A DNA stretch of 64,000 nucleotides from Pseudomonas sp. UBA6562 (GTDB lineage Bacteria > Pseudomonadota > Gammaproteobacteria > Pseudomonadales > Pseudomonadaceae): the NCBI RefSeq assembly GCF_002434265.1, contig NZ_DJJS01000007.1, positions 179,852 to 243,851 on the forward strand, written 5' to 3'. A program made the translations under genes and the position numbers. Under the pieces are notes generated by a model. That model ran no database searches. It was not told where the DNA came from and saw only the letters and a list, made by a program, of their open reading frames with translations. Below are positions 15,391 through 26,124 of the stretch, piece after piece. Numbering within the stretch: the first letter of the stretch is position 1; each line of letters starts with the position of its first letter.

Positions 15391-17292
15391 ATGCTGCAAT
15401 CATTCAACAACCTGGGTGTGCGTACAAAACTGTCGTTGGGCTTTTCGCTGCTCGTCGCCATGATCCTGCTGGTTGCCTTCACCGGCTGGCGGGCGACCCT
15501 TTCCCTGGCGGACCGAGGCGACCGCATGCGCGACATCGCCACCTTCAGTTCGATGGCCCGGGACATGCGCATCGAGCGATTGGTGTACTTCGTCAGCGCC
15601 ACCGACGAGCAGGCGGGTAAATGGCTGGCTGCGCTGGACAAGACCGAGACCCAGTTGCGTACCGTTTCGCCTAATTTCAAGTCGCCGCAGAACCAAGCGT
15701 TCCTGCGCGAAGCCGGCACGTTGTTGCAGCAATACCGCGGCTTCCAGCAACAGGCCGTGACGGCTACGCGCGAACGTGAGGCCGCGCGTGCCACGGCCTC
15801 GGCCTCGGCAGAAGCACTCACCCAGTCGCTCCAGCGGCTGTGGGGCGTCGCCAATGCCGATGGGGCGCGCAGCGAAGACCGGCAAACGATGGTGGCCTTG
15901 TCGATGGGCGTACAGCGGATGCACACGGGCTTTCGCAGCTACATCGCGGCGCCGAGCAAAACCAGCGAAGCCGCTGCGATCAAGGCCGCCGAAGACGTGC
16001 AAAGCAGCCTGGCGGCGCTGAAAGCCAGTGCGTTGCCGTCAGCAATGGTGCAGCAGCTGGCGACCGAGCTGGATGCCTACAACAGCCACGTGCAGCAAGT
16101 GATCCAGGCGCAAGCCGGCGCCGATGCGGGGCAAACGGGCATCAGCCAAACGATCAACAGTTTGCTCGTGCTAGCCGACAAATTGACGGCACGGCAGGCC
16201 GAATTGCAAAGTTCGGACGTCAGCGAGGCGCTCCAGGCGCTGCTGATCTGGCTGCTGCTGGCGATCGCACTTAGCGTCGCGGCCGCCTGGCTCATCACCC
16301 GCTCCATCGTGGGCCCGCTCAAGGAAACGGTCGATCTGGCCGAGACCGTTGCGCGCGGCGATTTCACCCAGCGGCAGACCGTGACCCGTACCGACGAGAT
16401 CGGCGCATTGCAGGCCAGCATGCAGCGCATGACGCTCAACCTGCACGGCCTGGTCAGCCAGCTCAAGGATGGCGTGGTGCAGGTCGCCAGTGCCGCCGAA
16501 GAGCTGTCGGCCATCACCGAGCAGACCAGTACGGGCGTGCAGTTGCAAAAAGTGGAAACCGATCAGATCGCCACGGCCATGCAGGAAATGACCGCCACCA
16601 CCCATGAGGTGGCGCGAAACGCGGGTCAAGCGGCCGCTTCCGCCCAGGGCGCCAGCCGTCAGGCGGTGCAGGGCGACCAAGCCGTGGGCAAGGCGGTTGA
16701 GCAGATCGAGTTGCTGGCCCAGGAAATGGCCTCGGCCAAGTCGGTGATGGCGACCCTGCGCGGTCACGCCGACAACATCGGTAGCGTGCTCGACGTGATC
16801 AAATCGGTTTCCGAGCAGACCAACCTGCTGGCGTTGAACGCGGCCATCGAGGCGGCGCGTGCCGGAGAGGCGGGCCGGGGCTTCGCGGTGGTGGCCGATG
16901 AGGTGCGCAACCTGGCCAAGCGCACCCGCACGTCCACGGACGAGATCATCGAGCTGATCGCCGGCTTGAACCAGAGCACCGGCCACATGGCCGCCGTGCT
17001 GGAGCAGAACGTGCAGTTGACCGGCAACAGCGTCGAGCTGTCGCGCGAAGTGGGACAGATGCTCAAACAGATCGCCCACTCGATCAAGGACATCGAATCG
17101 ATGAACGATCAGATCGCCTGCGCCGCCGAACAGCAAAGCGCGGCCGGCGAGCAGATCAGCCGCAGCGTGACCAATGTGCGCGACATTTCCGATCAAACCG
17201 CAGCTTCCAGCGAGGAAACGGCGAACGCCAGTACGGAATTGGCGCGCATCAGCGTGCAACTTCAGGACATGTCGGGCCGATTCCGGGTCTGA
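15391..17292 (+). CDS. Methyl-accepting chemotaxis protein, probable HBM-type ligand domain
   Basis: ATG 15391 gives 633 residues; the GTG at 15382 would add three residues and is less likely. TM1 spans about residues 14-32. A mostly helical periplasmic domain of about 245 residues follows, then TM2 near residues 281-303, a HAMP domain, and a signalling domain with the conserved hairpin [19 protein letters not shown] near residue 475. The large all-helical sensor fits the helical bimodular (HBM) class known from P. putida McpS, which senses TCA-cycle acids, but the ligand here is unknown. No chemotaxis genes are adjacent. It borders the prophage and may mark the host side of the junction. Confidence 0.9.
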   Translation: MLQSFNNLGVRTKLSLGFSLLVAMILLVAFTGWRATLSLADRGDRMRDIATFSSMARDMRIERLVYFVSATDEQAGKWLAALDKTETQLRTVSPNFKSPQNQAFLREAGTLLQQYRGFQQQAVTATREREAARATASASAEALTQSLQRLWGVANADGARSEDRQTMVALSMGVQRMHTGFRSYIAAPSKTSEAAAIKAAEDVQSSLAALKASALPSAMVQQLATELDAYNSHVQQVIQAQAGADAGQTGISQTINSLLVLADKLTARQAELQSSDVSEALQALLIWLLLAIALSVAAAWLITRSIVGPLKETVDLAETVARGDFTQRQTVTRTDEIGALQASMQRMTLNLHGLVSQLKDGVVQVASAAEELSAITEQTSTGVQLQKVETDQIATAMQEMTATTHEVARNAGQAAASAQGASRQAVQGDQAVGKAVEQIELLAQEMASAKSVMATLRGHADNIGSVLDVIKSVSEQTNLLALNAAIEAARAGEAGRGFAVVADEVRNLAKRTRTSTDEIIELIAGLNQSTGHMAAVLEQNVQLTGNSVELSREVGQMLKQIAHSIKDIESMNDQIACAAEQQSAAGEQISRSVTNVRDISDQTAASSEETANASTELARISVQLQDMSGRFRV

Positions 17293-17518
17293 CCACCTGG
17301 GCGTGACGGACACCGGGTTCGGCACCGCCCAACGTCCCTCGGCCAAACCCCAGCAGCGGCCTGGCTGAGCCACCCCGTGTGCCGTCGCGTGCAAGGCGCC
17401 TGTCGCACGACCCTAGCGTCAGCTTCGCGGACGACCTCCAACAGATGCCAGGGTTAGGCGACTGCTCGCGCATTCCCGTAGAATCGCCCCCACGTTCGTG
17501 CAGACTTGGGTCGTTTCA

Positions 17519-20500
17519 ATGCAAGACAGGCAGCAGTACACGGAAGTTTTGCAGGGTTGGCGCGCCTTCGTGGAGGCGGCCGGCATCGCCAAGAGCCGTA
17601 TCAAGTCCGGAGATGTGCACGAGCACCAGCACATCAGGCTGAGCAGGAACGGCTTGGAGGAAAGCGACCAAGGCTTCAGCTTCGCGCTGTCTCAAGGCCA
17701 AGCGGCTACCTTGAACAGCCGTTTCACCCACGTGGACGAACACGGCAAGCGCCAGCCCGAACCGCTGCAACTGGGCTTTCCGCTGTTGCGTGTCATCGAA
17801 GGCCAGAAAGCCTTCTTCGTTCCATTGTTCCGCTATTCGTTGCCCGACACGTGGTGCGACGCCACGACACCGTCGTTCATCGTGCCCGTGAAACAGGGAA
17901 ACGAAGTGGCGCCGAACCTGGAAGCCTTCAGGCAATACTTGAACGTCGATATTCAAGAGCTGGGCGCCGAGCGCCACATGATGAGCATCGCCGCCGCTTG
18001 CATGGAGCAGGCCCAGGCGGATTTCGCTGCCCTGTTCGAAGCCTTTCTGCGGTGGATCAAGCAGCGTCTGAACGAGGTGAGCGAAAGCGCCGGCAAGCCT
18101 GTGGGCGCTTCACTGGAAACGGCGTTCACGGGCATCGTCTGCCCCCAGGTGAATGCCGATTTCAGTAGCCGCGAGCAGTTGAAGGACTACAGCGAACTCT
18201 TGAAAGCCGGCGAACGGCCGGTTTCGGCATTGCTCGAGCGCTACATTTCTTACCGCTGCGACGATCGGGCGTCCAGCCCGACGTCGTCGAGGCGAACGCC
18301 TTACGGGCTGTTCGAACGCAAGTACCCGCTGGGCCGCGGGCAGACCTTGGCCTTGGCGCAGATCGCCGGCGGTGCGGCGTTGTCCGCTGTGCAAGGCGCG
18401 CCGGGCACGGGCAAGACCACACTGTTCAAGTCGCTGATCGCCAGCCAGCTGGTCGAACGGGCCTTGTGCTGTATCGAGGGCGAGGACCGCAACCTGGGCC
18501 TGGTCGTGACCTCGACCGCCAAGAAGGCCGTGGAAAACGTCATCGACGACCTGCGTGGCGATCCCGCTTTGCAAGGGCTCAACTGGCTGTACTTCCAGGG
18601 CGGAGACAACGCGCAGGTCACGCAAGAGCTGCAACGCGTCGGGGCCTTGCTGGAGCAGCTCGACAGCCAGGCGCATGATCCGGACAAGCAGGACGCGTTG
18701 GCCGCCACGATCGTCGCGACCCGCCGCGCCATCGACACCGAACTTGGTCGCTTTTATGCGCTGCAAGCGCAGTACCAGGCAGCCGCTACGGCCTTGGGCG
18801 GCGTGCCGGCCGAAACCTACGAGTCGCGGTTGAAGGCGCTCGGCCGTGAGGTGAGCGAGCAGTGCGCCGCGCTGGACATCAGCGTCGAGCGCGGTGCGGA
18901 CATCGCACGACAGTGCACCGATGCACGCGAGCGACTCGCAGCGCGTAGAACCCGGCACGCCCAAGCCGGGCAGTGGCTGGCCACAGGCTATGGCCAACTG
19001 CCAAGCGCTCCCTTCTCCCTTGCGCTGTATGCCCAATGGTTGAGCAGCCCGTTGAGCGCAAACGTTCAGCACCATTTCGTCGAGTACCCGATCCGCGGGT
19101 TGGCGCGATTGCTGGCCACCTGGTTCGGCGGCCGATACCGCGCCGCCCGCGAGCACCTGCGCCAAGCACATGGCGAAGACTTCCGCCGGTTCGAGCTGGA
19201 CGCGTCGCAGCCCGCGCAGCTTGCGGTGCTGGCGCGTAACCGCCGGGCGATGATGGCCACCGCCGGGGCCGAGCAGTGGCTGGCTGCCGCCGCCGACGTC
19301 GAAACCGATGCCGACAGGCAGAGGGCCAAGGCGTTGCAGCGGCTCGCGGCCGACGTGGCGCACCTCACCGCCGGCGTGGACCACCTGCGGCACTATAAAA
19401 CCGCCAGGCACGCGCTTGTGCAGGCCTTCCCCGAAGGCGACTGGCTCGACGTCCTGCGTTTGCGCTTCATCGCCGAGCAACGCAGGCTCTTCGACTGTGC
19501 GATCGACTACTTGTGGCAGGAACTGCTCAGGCAGAAAGCCCTGGTAAGCCAGGCGCTGTCATTGTGGACCAGCCTGCTCAGCGGCAAGCAGGACAGCGGT
19601 TTCTACCGCTGGAAGGACAAACTCGACGAGTTCTATCGGCTCATCACCCTGGCCTATCCGCTGATGGCGTCGACCTTGGTGTCGATCCACAAGCTGGCGG
19701 GCTACAAGCTGGCTGACCTCAATGGCTTCGCCCCTTACCACCTGAGCCTTGTGGACGAAGCCGGAATGATCTCGGTGGAAGCGCTGGTGCCATTACTGGC
19801 ACGCAGTCAGAGGGCGGTCGTGGTAGGCGACCCCTTGCAGATCGAACCCATCCGCTCGCTGGATAACGCGTCGGCGGAAAGGCTCAAGGCCCGCCACTTC
19901 CAAGACAACACGCGGTACGAAGCGGTCTCGCCGATGCTGGTCACCGCCTATCACCGCGCAGCGGGCACGGCCACCGGCAGTGTCGACGAAGTGGGCGACG
20001 GCATCGTCCTGGACGAGCACCGCCGCTGCCAACCCGCCATTGCCGAGCTGTTCATGCGCATCGCCGAGTACCGCGGGGTGCAGGTGCGCACCGCAGCCCC
20101 CGACGCCAGAATCGCCGCCGCCTGCACCGGCATGGGAGGGTTCAACCTTATGTTCTATGGCGTGCCGGGGCGGCGTGGCGCGCTGCCCAATACCAACGAA
20201 GACGAAGTGGACGCCATCGGCCTGCTGCTGGACAAGCTGGAGGCGGCCGGTTACGACCTGACCCAGGACGTGGGCATCATCACGCCCTATGCCAATCAGA
20301 AGAACCTGTTGATCAAGCGCTATGGCGAGCGGCTCAAGCACCGCCAGGCCTTGAAGATCGGCTCGGTCCATCAGTTCCAGGGCGTCGGCTTCGAGGTGAT
20401 CGTCTATTCGCCGGTCATCTTCCAGCGCACTGACCGCGACGCGTTCCAGAACGGCAAGCCGAACCTGCTCAACGTGGCCGTATCGCGGGCCAAGCAGCAG

Positions 20501-21115
20501 TTCATCGTGGTGGGCAACCAGCAGCGCCTGCTTGCGGCCGGCAAGTCCCTGGCGCGCATGGCCGAGCGGTGCGCCGCTTCGTTCTTCGTCGAGATGGAAC
20601 ATCAGAGCCCTTCCTTCGAAGGGGCCGACAGGCATGGGGTCAAGCACTATTTCGACTGTGACCATATCGCTGCCTTCGAAGCGCTCGCGGCCTCCAGCCA
20701 ACGCTCGTTCACCGTGGTCGTGCCGTGGATTCGGCAAGGCTCGAGCCCCAACCACCCACCGCTGAAGATCCTGCGCGCGACCCAGCAGCGGGGCGTCGCG
20801 GTCACGGTCTATTACGGCCATGATCGCGTCGACAAGGCCGACGCGGACGACGGCGACGCCGGGCTGATCGAGGCTTACCGTCGCTACCTGGGGGAGGCCA
20901 ATGTGGTGCGGATGCCGGAAGGCACCCATGAAAAGATTCTTCTGGTCGACGACTGCGCGGCGACCGTAGGCAGTTGGAACTGGTTGTCCCACGGTTATTA
21001 CCGCTACTGCGAGTCGCCCGAGTGGCAAAGCTTGGCGTTGCGCCGAGAGACCAGTGTGGAGTTGCGGGATCCCGAGATCATCGCCCGCTTGAAAGCGCGT
21101 CTCATCGCAGGGTGA
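17519..21115 (+). CDS. mkoC: SF1 (UPF1-like) helicase fused to a PLD-type nuclease; candidate Mokosh type II defence protein
   Basis: ATG 17519 gives 1198 residues (GTG 17498 would add seven). The N-terminal 280 residues match nothing I recognise. The helicase follows: Walker A GAPGTGKTT at 293-301, DEAG box at 746-749, QFQG at 952-955 and motif VI VAVSRAK at 986-992, with a long helical insertion (about 350-680) between motifs I and II, as in COG1112 proteins. The C-terminal 170 residues form a phospholipase-D-type nuclease with one HKD motif: His1137, Lys1139, then GSWNW at 1151-1155. Helicase-PLD in one chain is the published architecture of Mokosh type II (MkoC), an anti-phage system. It stands alone next to a prophage remnant. 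The symbol is tentative. Confidence 0.78.
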   Translation: MQDRQQYTEVLQGWRAFVEAAGIAKSRIKSGDVHEHQHIRLSRNGLEESDQGFSFALSQGQAATLNSRFTHVDEHGKRQPEPLQLGFPLLRVIEGQKAFFVPLFRYSLPDTWCDATTPSFIVPVKQGNEVAPNLEAFRQYLNVDIQELGAERHMMSIAAACMEQAQADFAALFEAFLRWIKQRLNEVSESAGKPVGASLETAFTGIVCPQVNADFSSREQLKDYSELLKAGERPVSALLERYISYRCDDRASSPTSSRRTPYGLFERKYPLGRGQTLALAQIAGGAALSAVQGAPGTGKTTLFKSLIASQLVERALCCIEGEDRNLGLVVTSTAKKAVENVIDDLRGDPALQGLNWLYFQGGDNAQVTQELQRVGALLEQLDSQAHDPDKQDALAATIVATRRAIDTELGRFYALQAQYQAAATALGGVPAETYESRLKALGREVSEQCAALDISVERGADIARQCTDARERLAARRTRHAQAGQWLATGYGQLPSAPFSLALYAQWLSSPLSANVQHHFVEYPIRGLARLLATWFGGRYRAAREHLRQAHGEDFRRFELDASQPAQLAVLARNRRAMMATAGAEQWLAAAADVETDADRQRAKALQRLAADVAHLTAGVDHLRHYKTARHALVQAFPEGDWLDVLRLRFIAEQRRLFDCAIDYLWQELLRQKALVSQALSLWTSLLSGKQDSGFYRWKDKLDEFYRLITLAYPLMASTLVSIHKLAGYKLADLNGFAPYHLSLVDEAGMISVEALVPLLARSQRAVVVGDPLQIEPIRSLDNASAERLKARHFQDNTRYEAVSPMLVTAYHRAAGTATGSVDEVGDGIVLDEHRRCQPAIAELFMRIAEYRGVQVRTAAPDARIAAACTGMGGFNLMFYGVPGRRGALPNTNEDEVDAIGLLLDKLEAAGYDLTQDVGIITPYANQKNLLIKRYGERLKHRQALKIGSVHQFQGVGFEVIVYSPVIFQRTDRDAFQNGKPNLLNVAVSRAKQQFIVVGNQQRLLAAGKSLARMAERCAASFFVEMEHQSPSFEGADRHGVKHYFDCDHIAAFEALAASSQRSFTVVVPWIRQGSSPNHPPLKILRATQQRGVAVTVYYGHDRVDKADADDGDAGLIEAYRRYLGEANVVRMPEGTHEKILLVDDCAATVGSWNWLSHGYYRYCESPEWQSLALRRETSVELRDPEIIARLKARLIAG

Positions 21116-21265
21116 AACGCGCTTTGTGGAGGTGCCGAGGCGTTACCACGCCTGGCAGTGCCGGGGGCATTCGGGGACTTTGTGGCCTTGGCTACGTTCG
21201 GGATTCGCTGCGGATCGGTAGGTGGGGTGAGCGCTATACGGCATTGATGCGAATCAAATACGCAA

Positions 21266-21284
21266 GGTATTGGTAAACAATACA
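21266..21284 (+). promoter_or_regulatory. Possible Fur box upstream of the TonB receptor
   Basis: The 19-mer contains the perfect inverted repeat GTATTG-N5-CAATAC and matches the Fur consensus GATAATGATAATCATTATC at 12 of 19 positions. It lies 96 bases before the receptor start in an AT-rich promoter-like stretch. A site for another regulator is not excluded. Confidence 0.4.
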
Positions 21285-21379
21285 CAACAAAGAATCATTC
21301 CTGTTTGCTATATTCCGGCCGCTTGTTCATCTGCCTTCTGGCTATTCGTATCCGGCCGTTTCGCTCAACAGGTCCATTC

Positions 21380-23635
21380 ATGCCCGTCCCACACTTTCCC
21401 CGCAAGAACACGTTGACTTCCCTCTGGCTGCCTATGGGTTTGCTCGTCGGTTTTGCCTCACCCCAGGTACTGGCGCAGACCGCACTGGAACTGCCCGCAG
21501 TCGACGGGCCGGCTGCCCAGGCCACTGACGCCCAGGCGCCCGTGTTGGAGCTGGAGGAAACGGCCGTATCTGCCAGTGCCGATGCGTCGCGCGAAGGGCT
21601 GGTGCCCGAATACGAAGGCGGGCAGGTTGCCCGTGGTGGGCGAGTCGGGATCTTGGGCAACAAGGACTACATGGAGACGCCGTTCACCTCCACGTCCTAC
21701 ACCAACCAGCTGATTCAGGACCAGCAGGCGCACAGTGTCGCCGACATCCTGCAGAACGATCCGTCGGTGCGCATCGCCCGTGGTTTCGGCAACTTCCAGG
21801 AACTGTACATGGTGCGCGGCTTCCCGCTGTACTCCGATGACATCGCCTACAACGGCCTGTACGGGCTGCTGCCCCGGCAGTACGTGGCGTCGGAGTTCAT
21901 CGAGCGGGTCGAGGTGTTCCGCGGGGCCAGCGCGTTTCTCAACGGGGCGGCGCCGGGTGGCACGGGGATCGGCGGCGCGATCAACATCCTGCCCAAGCGC
22001 GCGCCGAACGCGCCGCTGACCCGGCTCACCGCCGGTGTGGAGAACCGTGGCTTCGGCACGGTGGCGGCCGATGTGGCACGGCGCTTCGGCGAGGGCGACC
22101 AGTTCGGGGTGCGGGTGAACGTCGCCAAGCGGGCAGGGGAGACGGCCGTCGAGGATCAGGACCGCAGCTTGGACATGTTCGCGCTGGGGCTGGATTACCA
22201 GGGGGAGCGGCTGCGGTTGTCGTCGGATATTGGGCATCAGTATCACTTCATCGATAATCCGTTGCCGAGCGTGAGGTTTGGCAACGAGGTGCCCAGCCCA
22301 CCGAGCGCAGACAAGAACTTCGGTCAGTCTTGGACCTATGCAAAAGAGAAACAGACGTTTGGTACTTTCCGCGCCGAATATGACCTGACCGATGCCGTGA
22401 CTACTTGGGCAGCTGTCGGCATGCGTAAAGGCGAGGAAAAGAACGTATTGGCCAACCCGATCTATAGAGGGGCAGGCGTTATCTCGGCCAGTCGCTTCGA
22501 CAACTACCGCGAAGAGACCGTGACTACCGGCGAAGTGGGTGCGCGCATGAGTTTGCAGACAGGGCCGGTGTCGCATCAGTGGGTCATATCGGGGGCGATG
22601 TTCGATACTAAGGATCGCAATGCTTTCGCCACAGGCGGGGTCTTGAGCAGCGGTCTGTACGACCCTGTCGACGTCGCGAGGCCGGAAGATCCGAAAGTTA
22701 CAGGCTCCATGTCCAGCCCGCACATCACAGCGCGTACTCATACACAAAGCTTGGCAATCGCTGATACGCTGGGGTTCTTCGATGATCAGCTACAAGTCAC
22801 GCTCGGCGCTCGTCGCCAAGGGTTGGACGTCACGGGCTACGACTACACAACCGGCGACAAGACGTCGAAATACAATCGGTATGAAACGACGCCTGTTGCC
22901 GGGGTGGTGTATCAGCTCAACGAGCAATTTTCGATATACGCCAACTACATTGAAGGTTTGACCAAAGGCGACACGGCTGGCACCACGACGACATTACCGG
23001 ATGGGTCGTCGGTGCCGATCATCAATGCTGGCGAGTCGTTGGCTCCATACGTGGCTAAGCAAACCGAACTGGGCGTGAAGTACGACGGCGGTGGCCTGGG
23101 AGGGAGCGTCGCCGTTTTCGAAACACGCAAGCCGGTCGGCATCATTGAGAATCAGGTATTCAAAGACGGTGGCGAGCAGCGCAACAGAGGCATTGAACTG
23201 TCTATGTTCGGCGAGCCTATGCAGGGCGTTCGGCTACTGGGGGGCGTGACACTGCTAGATGCCGAGCTGAGCAAAACCCAAAACGGTACGGATGATGGCA
23301 ATGACGCCATCGGCGTGCCTAAAACCCAGGCCAACATTGGCGGCGAATGGGATGTGCCCGGGTTGCAGGGCGTCACGCTCACCAGCCGGGTCACCTATAC
23401 CAGTCGCCAATACGTCAATACGGGCAACACGATGGAAATTCCATCTTGGACCCGCCTGGACCTCGGCGCCCGCTACGGCTTCAAGGTCGACGACAAGGAC
23501 GTGACGCTCCGCGCTCGCCTTGACAACGTCGCCGGCCGTGACTATTGGGCATCGACCGGGGGCTACCCGGGTTCGAATTACCTGGTGCTGGGCGCCCCAC
23601 GTACCTTCTCGGTCAGCGCCTCGGTCGACTTCTAA
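21380..23635 (+). CDS. TonB-dependent siderophore receptor (outer membrane)
   Basis: ATG 21380 gives 751 residues with a signal peptide ending VLAQ near residue 34. A short proline/alanine-rich linker leads to the plug domain (about residues 75-210: [47 protein letters not shown]). A 22-strand beta-barrel follows, ending in the terminal Phe (SVSASVDF) needed for outer-membrane assembly. It lacks the STN signalling domain that its relative at 34955 has, so it should transport without signalling. The plug most resembles ferric siderophore receptors of the FpvA/FhuA-like group, but the ligand cannot be read from sequence. An AT-rich upstream region with a Fur-like box suggests iron control. Confidence 0.9.
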   Translation: MPVPHFPRKNTLTSLWLPMGLLVGFASPQVLAQTALELPAVDGPAAQATDAQAPVLELEETAVSASADASREGLVPEYEGGQVARGGRVGILGNKDYMETPFTSTSYTNQLIQDQQAHSVADILQNDPSVRIARGFGNFQELYMVRGFPLYSDDIAYNGLYGLLPRQYVASEFIERVEVFRGASAFLNGAAPGGTGIGGAINILPKRAPNAPLTRLTAGVENRGFGTVAADVARRFGEGDQFGVRVNVAKRAGETAVEDQDRSLDMFALGLDYQGERLRLSSDIGHQYHFIDNPLPSVRFGNEVPSPPSADKNFGQSWTYAKEKQTFGTFRAEYDLTDAVTTWAAVGMRKGEEKNVLANPIYRGAGVISASRFDNYREETVTTGEVGARMSLQTGPVSHQWVISGAMFDTKDRNAFATGGVLSSGLYDPVDVARPEDPKVTGSMSSPHITARTHTQSLAIADTLGFFDDQLQVTLGARRQGLDVTGYDYTTGDKTSKYNRYETTPVAGVVYQLNEQFSIYANYIEGLTKGDTAGTTTTLPDGSSVPIINAGESLAPYVAKQTELGVKYDGGGLGGSVAVFETRKPVGIIENQVFKDGGEQRNRGIELSMFGEPMQGVRLLGGVTLLDAELSKTQNGTDDGNDAIGVPKTQANIGGEWDVPGLQGVTLTSRVTYTSRQYVNTGNTMEIPSWTRLDLGARYGFKVDDKDVTLRARLDNVAGRDYWASTGGYPGSNYLVLGAPRTFSVSASVDF

Positions 23636-23650
23636 CCCACCATCTTACCC

Positions 23651-23671
23651 AACCCCACCTGTGGTGGGGTT
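23651..23671 (+). terminator. Hairpin after the TonB receptor gene
   Basis: A perfect 9-bp stem AACCCCACC/GGTGGGGTT closes a 3-base loop, 15 bases after the receptor stop. There is no clear T-run, so it may be a weak terminator or an mRNA 3' end stabiliser. Confidence 0.5.
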
Positions 23672-23698
23672 GATCCAACCCAGCCCCATCGCATTCAC

Positions 23699-23726
23699 TT
23701 GTACGGCGCTTCCAAAGTTGTACAAC
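23699..23726 (+). promoter_or_regulatory. TGTAC-type repeated operator upstream of the LOV kinase
   Basis: Two TGTAC half-sites (TGTACG at 23700-23705 and TGTACA at 23719-23724) are separated by 13 bases, and the second lies in the perfect palindrome GTTGTACAAC (23717-23726). The pattern resembles binding sites described for LitR/CarH-type light regulators in Pseudomonas (paired TGTACA motifs), although the spacing I recall there is 12. It lies 94 bases before the kinase start. Confidence 0.45.
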
Positions 23727-23819
23727 CCGCGCGGAACGATTGCCATCGCCGCCACTCCGAACTCTATCTGCGGAGCGATACCGCCACTGCGACGCAGTGA
23801 ATCAACAGGAGTTTGGGCA

Positions 23820-25418
23820 GTGTCCAACAGTGATCTTCGTGTCGACAACCGCTTCACTGCCGACGTGCTGGGGCACCCGAAAGACATCTTCTTCGCCGCC
23901 GTGGAAAGTACGCGGATGCCGATGATCGTCACCGACCCGAATCGGGCCGACAATCCGATCATTTTCGCCAACCAGGCGTTTTTGGAAATGACCGGCTATG
24001 AAGCTGCCGAAATCATCGGGCGCAATTGCCGTTTTTTGCAGGGCGAAGACACCGATCCCGAAGTGATCAACTCGATTCGCCAAGCCGTGGAGCAACGCCA
24101 CGACTTTTCCACCGAAGTGCTGAACTACAAAAAAGACGGCAGCTCGTTCTGGAATGCGCTGTTCATCTCGCCGATCTACAACGAAGCCGGCAAGCTGACC
24201 TACTTCTTCGCCTCGCAATTGGACGTCAGCCGTCGCCGCGACGCGGAAGAGGCCTTGCGCCAATCGCAGAAGATGGAAGCGCTGGGGCAATTGACCGGTG
24301 GCATCGCCCATGACTTCAACAACCTGTTGCAGGTCATCGGTGGCTACATTTCCTTGTCCAAAGCCGTCGCCGGCAAGTCGTCACCAGATCTGGCGAAGAT
24401 TCTCGGGAATCTCACTTACGCCAATGATGCGGTGGACAAGGCCAATACCCTGACCAAGCAGCTACTGGCGTTCTCGCGCAAGCAAAAACTCCAGGGACGG
24501 GTCATCAGCCTCAATCAGCTGGTCAAGGATGCGCAAGTGCTGATGAATCGCACCCTGGGGGAAGGCATCGAGATCCAGCTCGACCTTGACCCGCACCTGG
24601 CCAACTGCCGCATCGATCCGGCGCAAGCGGAAATCGCCTTGTTGAACGTCGTGATCAATGCCCGCGATGCCATGATCGGCAGCGTCCGCCAGGAGCTCCA
24701 CATCGAAACCCGCAATGTGGTCATCACCGAAGAAGTGCGGGCGGCCTACGAAGGTCTGCTACCGGGCACCTACGCCTGCGTGGCGATCACCGACACCGGC
24801 GAGGGCATGTCCGAAGAGGTGCTGGCGCGTGCCATGGATCCGTTCTTCACCACCAAAGAGGAAGGCAAGGGCACCGGCCTCGGGTTGTCCATGGTCTACG
24901 GTTTCGCCAAACAATCCCGTGGCGGCGCGCGCATCTACTCCGAACAAGGCGTCGGGACCACATTGCGGTTGTATTTCCCGTCCGATGAAAGCGACGTACA
25001 GGCCGTCGACAAACGCCAAGCCCATTTGCCCAAGCCCGGCGATGAGCGTGTGCTGGTCGTGGAAGACCGAGACGATGTCGCGCAACTTGCCTGTACCATT
25101 CTCGAAGAGTACGGCTATGTCACTACGGTCGCGGCTGATGCGCGGCAGGCGCTGGCGCTGATTAATGACGGGCATGAATTCGATTTATTGTTCACCGACC
25201 TGATCATGCCTGGCGGCATGAACGGCGTGACCCTGGCGCGCAAGGTACAGGCGCTAAAGTCCGAGACCAAAGTGTTATTGACGACAGGCTATGCGGAGAA
25301 CTCCATCGAACGCACCGATGTGGGCGGTTCGGAGTTCGAAGTCATTTCCAAACCCTATCTGCCGCATGACTTGGCGCGTAAAGTACGCCAAGTGCTGGAC
25401 TCGCCGGGCGGTGTCTAA
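23820..25418 (+). CDS. Blue-light LOV-domain hybrid histidine kinase
   Basis: GTG 23820 behind AGGAG (8-base spacing) gives 532 residues; longer readings run into the receptor gene. The N-terminal LOV domain carries the flavin-adduct motif GRNCRFLQ with Cys70 and continues to about residue 145. A HisKA domain with His164 (GGIAHDFNN) and an HATPase domain with the DTGEGM and GTGLGLS boxes follow. The C-terminal receiver has Asp460 (FTDLIMPGG). This LOV-HK-receiver order and length match the light-activated kinase family studied in P. syringae (about 534 residues). FMN-cysteine adduct formation under blue light should switch autophosphorylation. The downstream partner is not in the window. Confidence 0.92.
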   Translation: MSNSDLRVDNRFTADVLGHPKDIFFAAVESTRMPMIVTDPNRADNPIIFANQAFLEMTGYEAAEIIGRNCRFLQGEDTDPEVINSIRQAVEQRHDFSTEVLNYKKDGSSFWNALFISPIYNEAGKLTYFFASQLDVSRRRDAEEALRQSQKMEALGQLTGGIAHDFNNLLQVIGGYISLSKAVAGKSSPDLAKILGNLTYANDAVDKANTLTKQLLAFSRKQKLQGRVISLNQLVKDAQVLMNRTLGEGIEIQLDLDPHLANCRIDPAQAEIALLNVVINARDAMIGSVRQELHIETRNVVITEEVRAAYEGLLPGTYACVAITDTGEGMSEEVLARAMDPFFTTKEEGKGTGLGLSMVYGFAKQSRGGARIYSEQGVGTTLRLYFPSDESDVQAVDKRQAHLPKPGDERVLVVEDRDDVAQLACTILEEYGYVTTVAADARQALALINDGHEFDLLFTDLIMPGGMNGVTLARKVQALKSETKVLLTTGYAENSIERTDVGGSEFEVISKPYLPHDLARKVRQVLDSPGGV

Positions 25419-25537
25419 GGGCGACTCTTTCACACCCCATACAGCGAACAGCCTGTTTGGTCTGGAAAATGGCCGGATAGCCGTTAACCTGATCACGAAT
25501 TTTCCAACGCTTCGAGCATCTACTTGCATTGACCGAC

Positions 25538-25553
25538 CAGTGTGATATCACTG
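25538..25553 (+). promoter_or_regulatory. Palindromic element upstream of the pagL-like gene
   Basis: CAGTG-N6-CACTG overlaps the 10-bp palindrome GTGATATCAC (25542-25551), 45-60 bases before the start codon. A TTGACC hexamer (25529-25534) precedes it. It could be an operator, but no regulator is implied by the sequence. Confidence 0.3.
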
Positions 25554-25597
25554 TGCTCAGATAGCTTGCTAAGTAATAACTCAGGAAAACCGTGATC

Positions 25598-26107
25598 ATG
25601 AAAACAGTCATCGCCGCTGCGGTGCTTTCTCTCTTTGCCGTCTCTGCTCAGGCGACCGAATTGTCAGGTGCTATTGGTGCCACTAGCCAAGGTGGCCTCA
25701 CTGCTCGCGTAGGCGTGGGCTTCGCTTGGGACAAGTCGTGGCTGGAGTCCGACGTTGGCCGTCTGACCGGCTACTGGGACGCAGGCTACACCTATTGGGA
25801 AGCCGGCAAAGCTGCAGGCGGCACGCACTCGCTGTCGTTCGCGCCCGTGTTCGTCTACGAGTTCGGCAATGGCGACATCAAGCCTTTCATCGAGGCAGGC
25901 ATCGGTGTGGCGGTGTTCTCGGGTACTTCGGCCGGCGACCAGGAATTCGGTAGCGCCTTCAACTTCGAAGACCGTATCGGTGCGGGCCTGAAGTTTGGCG
26001 ACAACCAGCGCGTGGGCATCCGTGCCACGCATTATTCCAACGCCAGCATCAAACAACCCAACGACGGCATCGAATCCTACGCGCTGTTCTACAGCCATCC
26101 GATCTGA
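25598..26107 (+). CDS. pagL: Lipid A 3-O-deacylase, PagL family (outer membrane)
   Basis: ATG 25598 lies ten bases after AGGAA and is preferred to GTG 25592; the product has 169 residues. The signal peptide ends at AQA (about residue 20). The mature part is a small eight-stranded beta-barrel. The conserved catalytic segment ATHYSNASI...PNDGI near the C-terminus carries the His-Ser pair used by PagL to remove the 3-O acyl chain of lipid A, with Phe/Ile-rich terminal strands. The length matches PagL (about 170 residues). PagL modifies endotoxin and outer-membrane properties. An intrinsic terminator follows directly, so it is monocistronic. Confidence 0.88.
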   Translation: MKTVIAAAVLSLFAVSAQATELSGAIGATSQGGLTARVGVGFAWDKSWLESDVGRLTGYWDAGYTYWEAGKAAGGTHSLSFAPVFVYEFGNGDIKPFIEAGIGVAVFSGTSAGDQEFGSAFNFEDRIGAGLKFGDNQRVGIRATHYSNASIKQPNDGIESYALFYSHPI

Positions 26108-26124
26108 TCGAACCCTACGAAACG

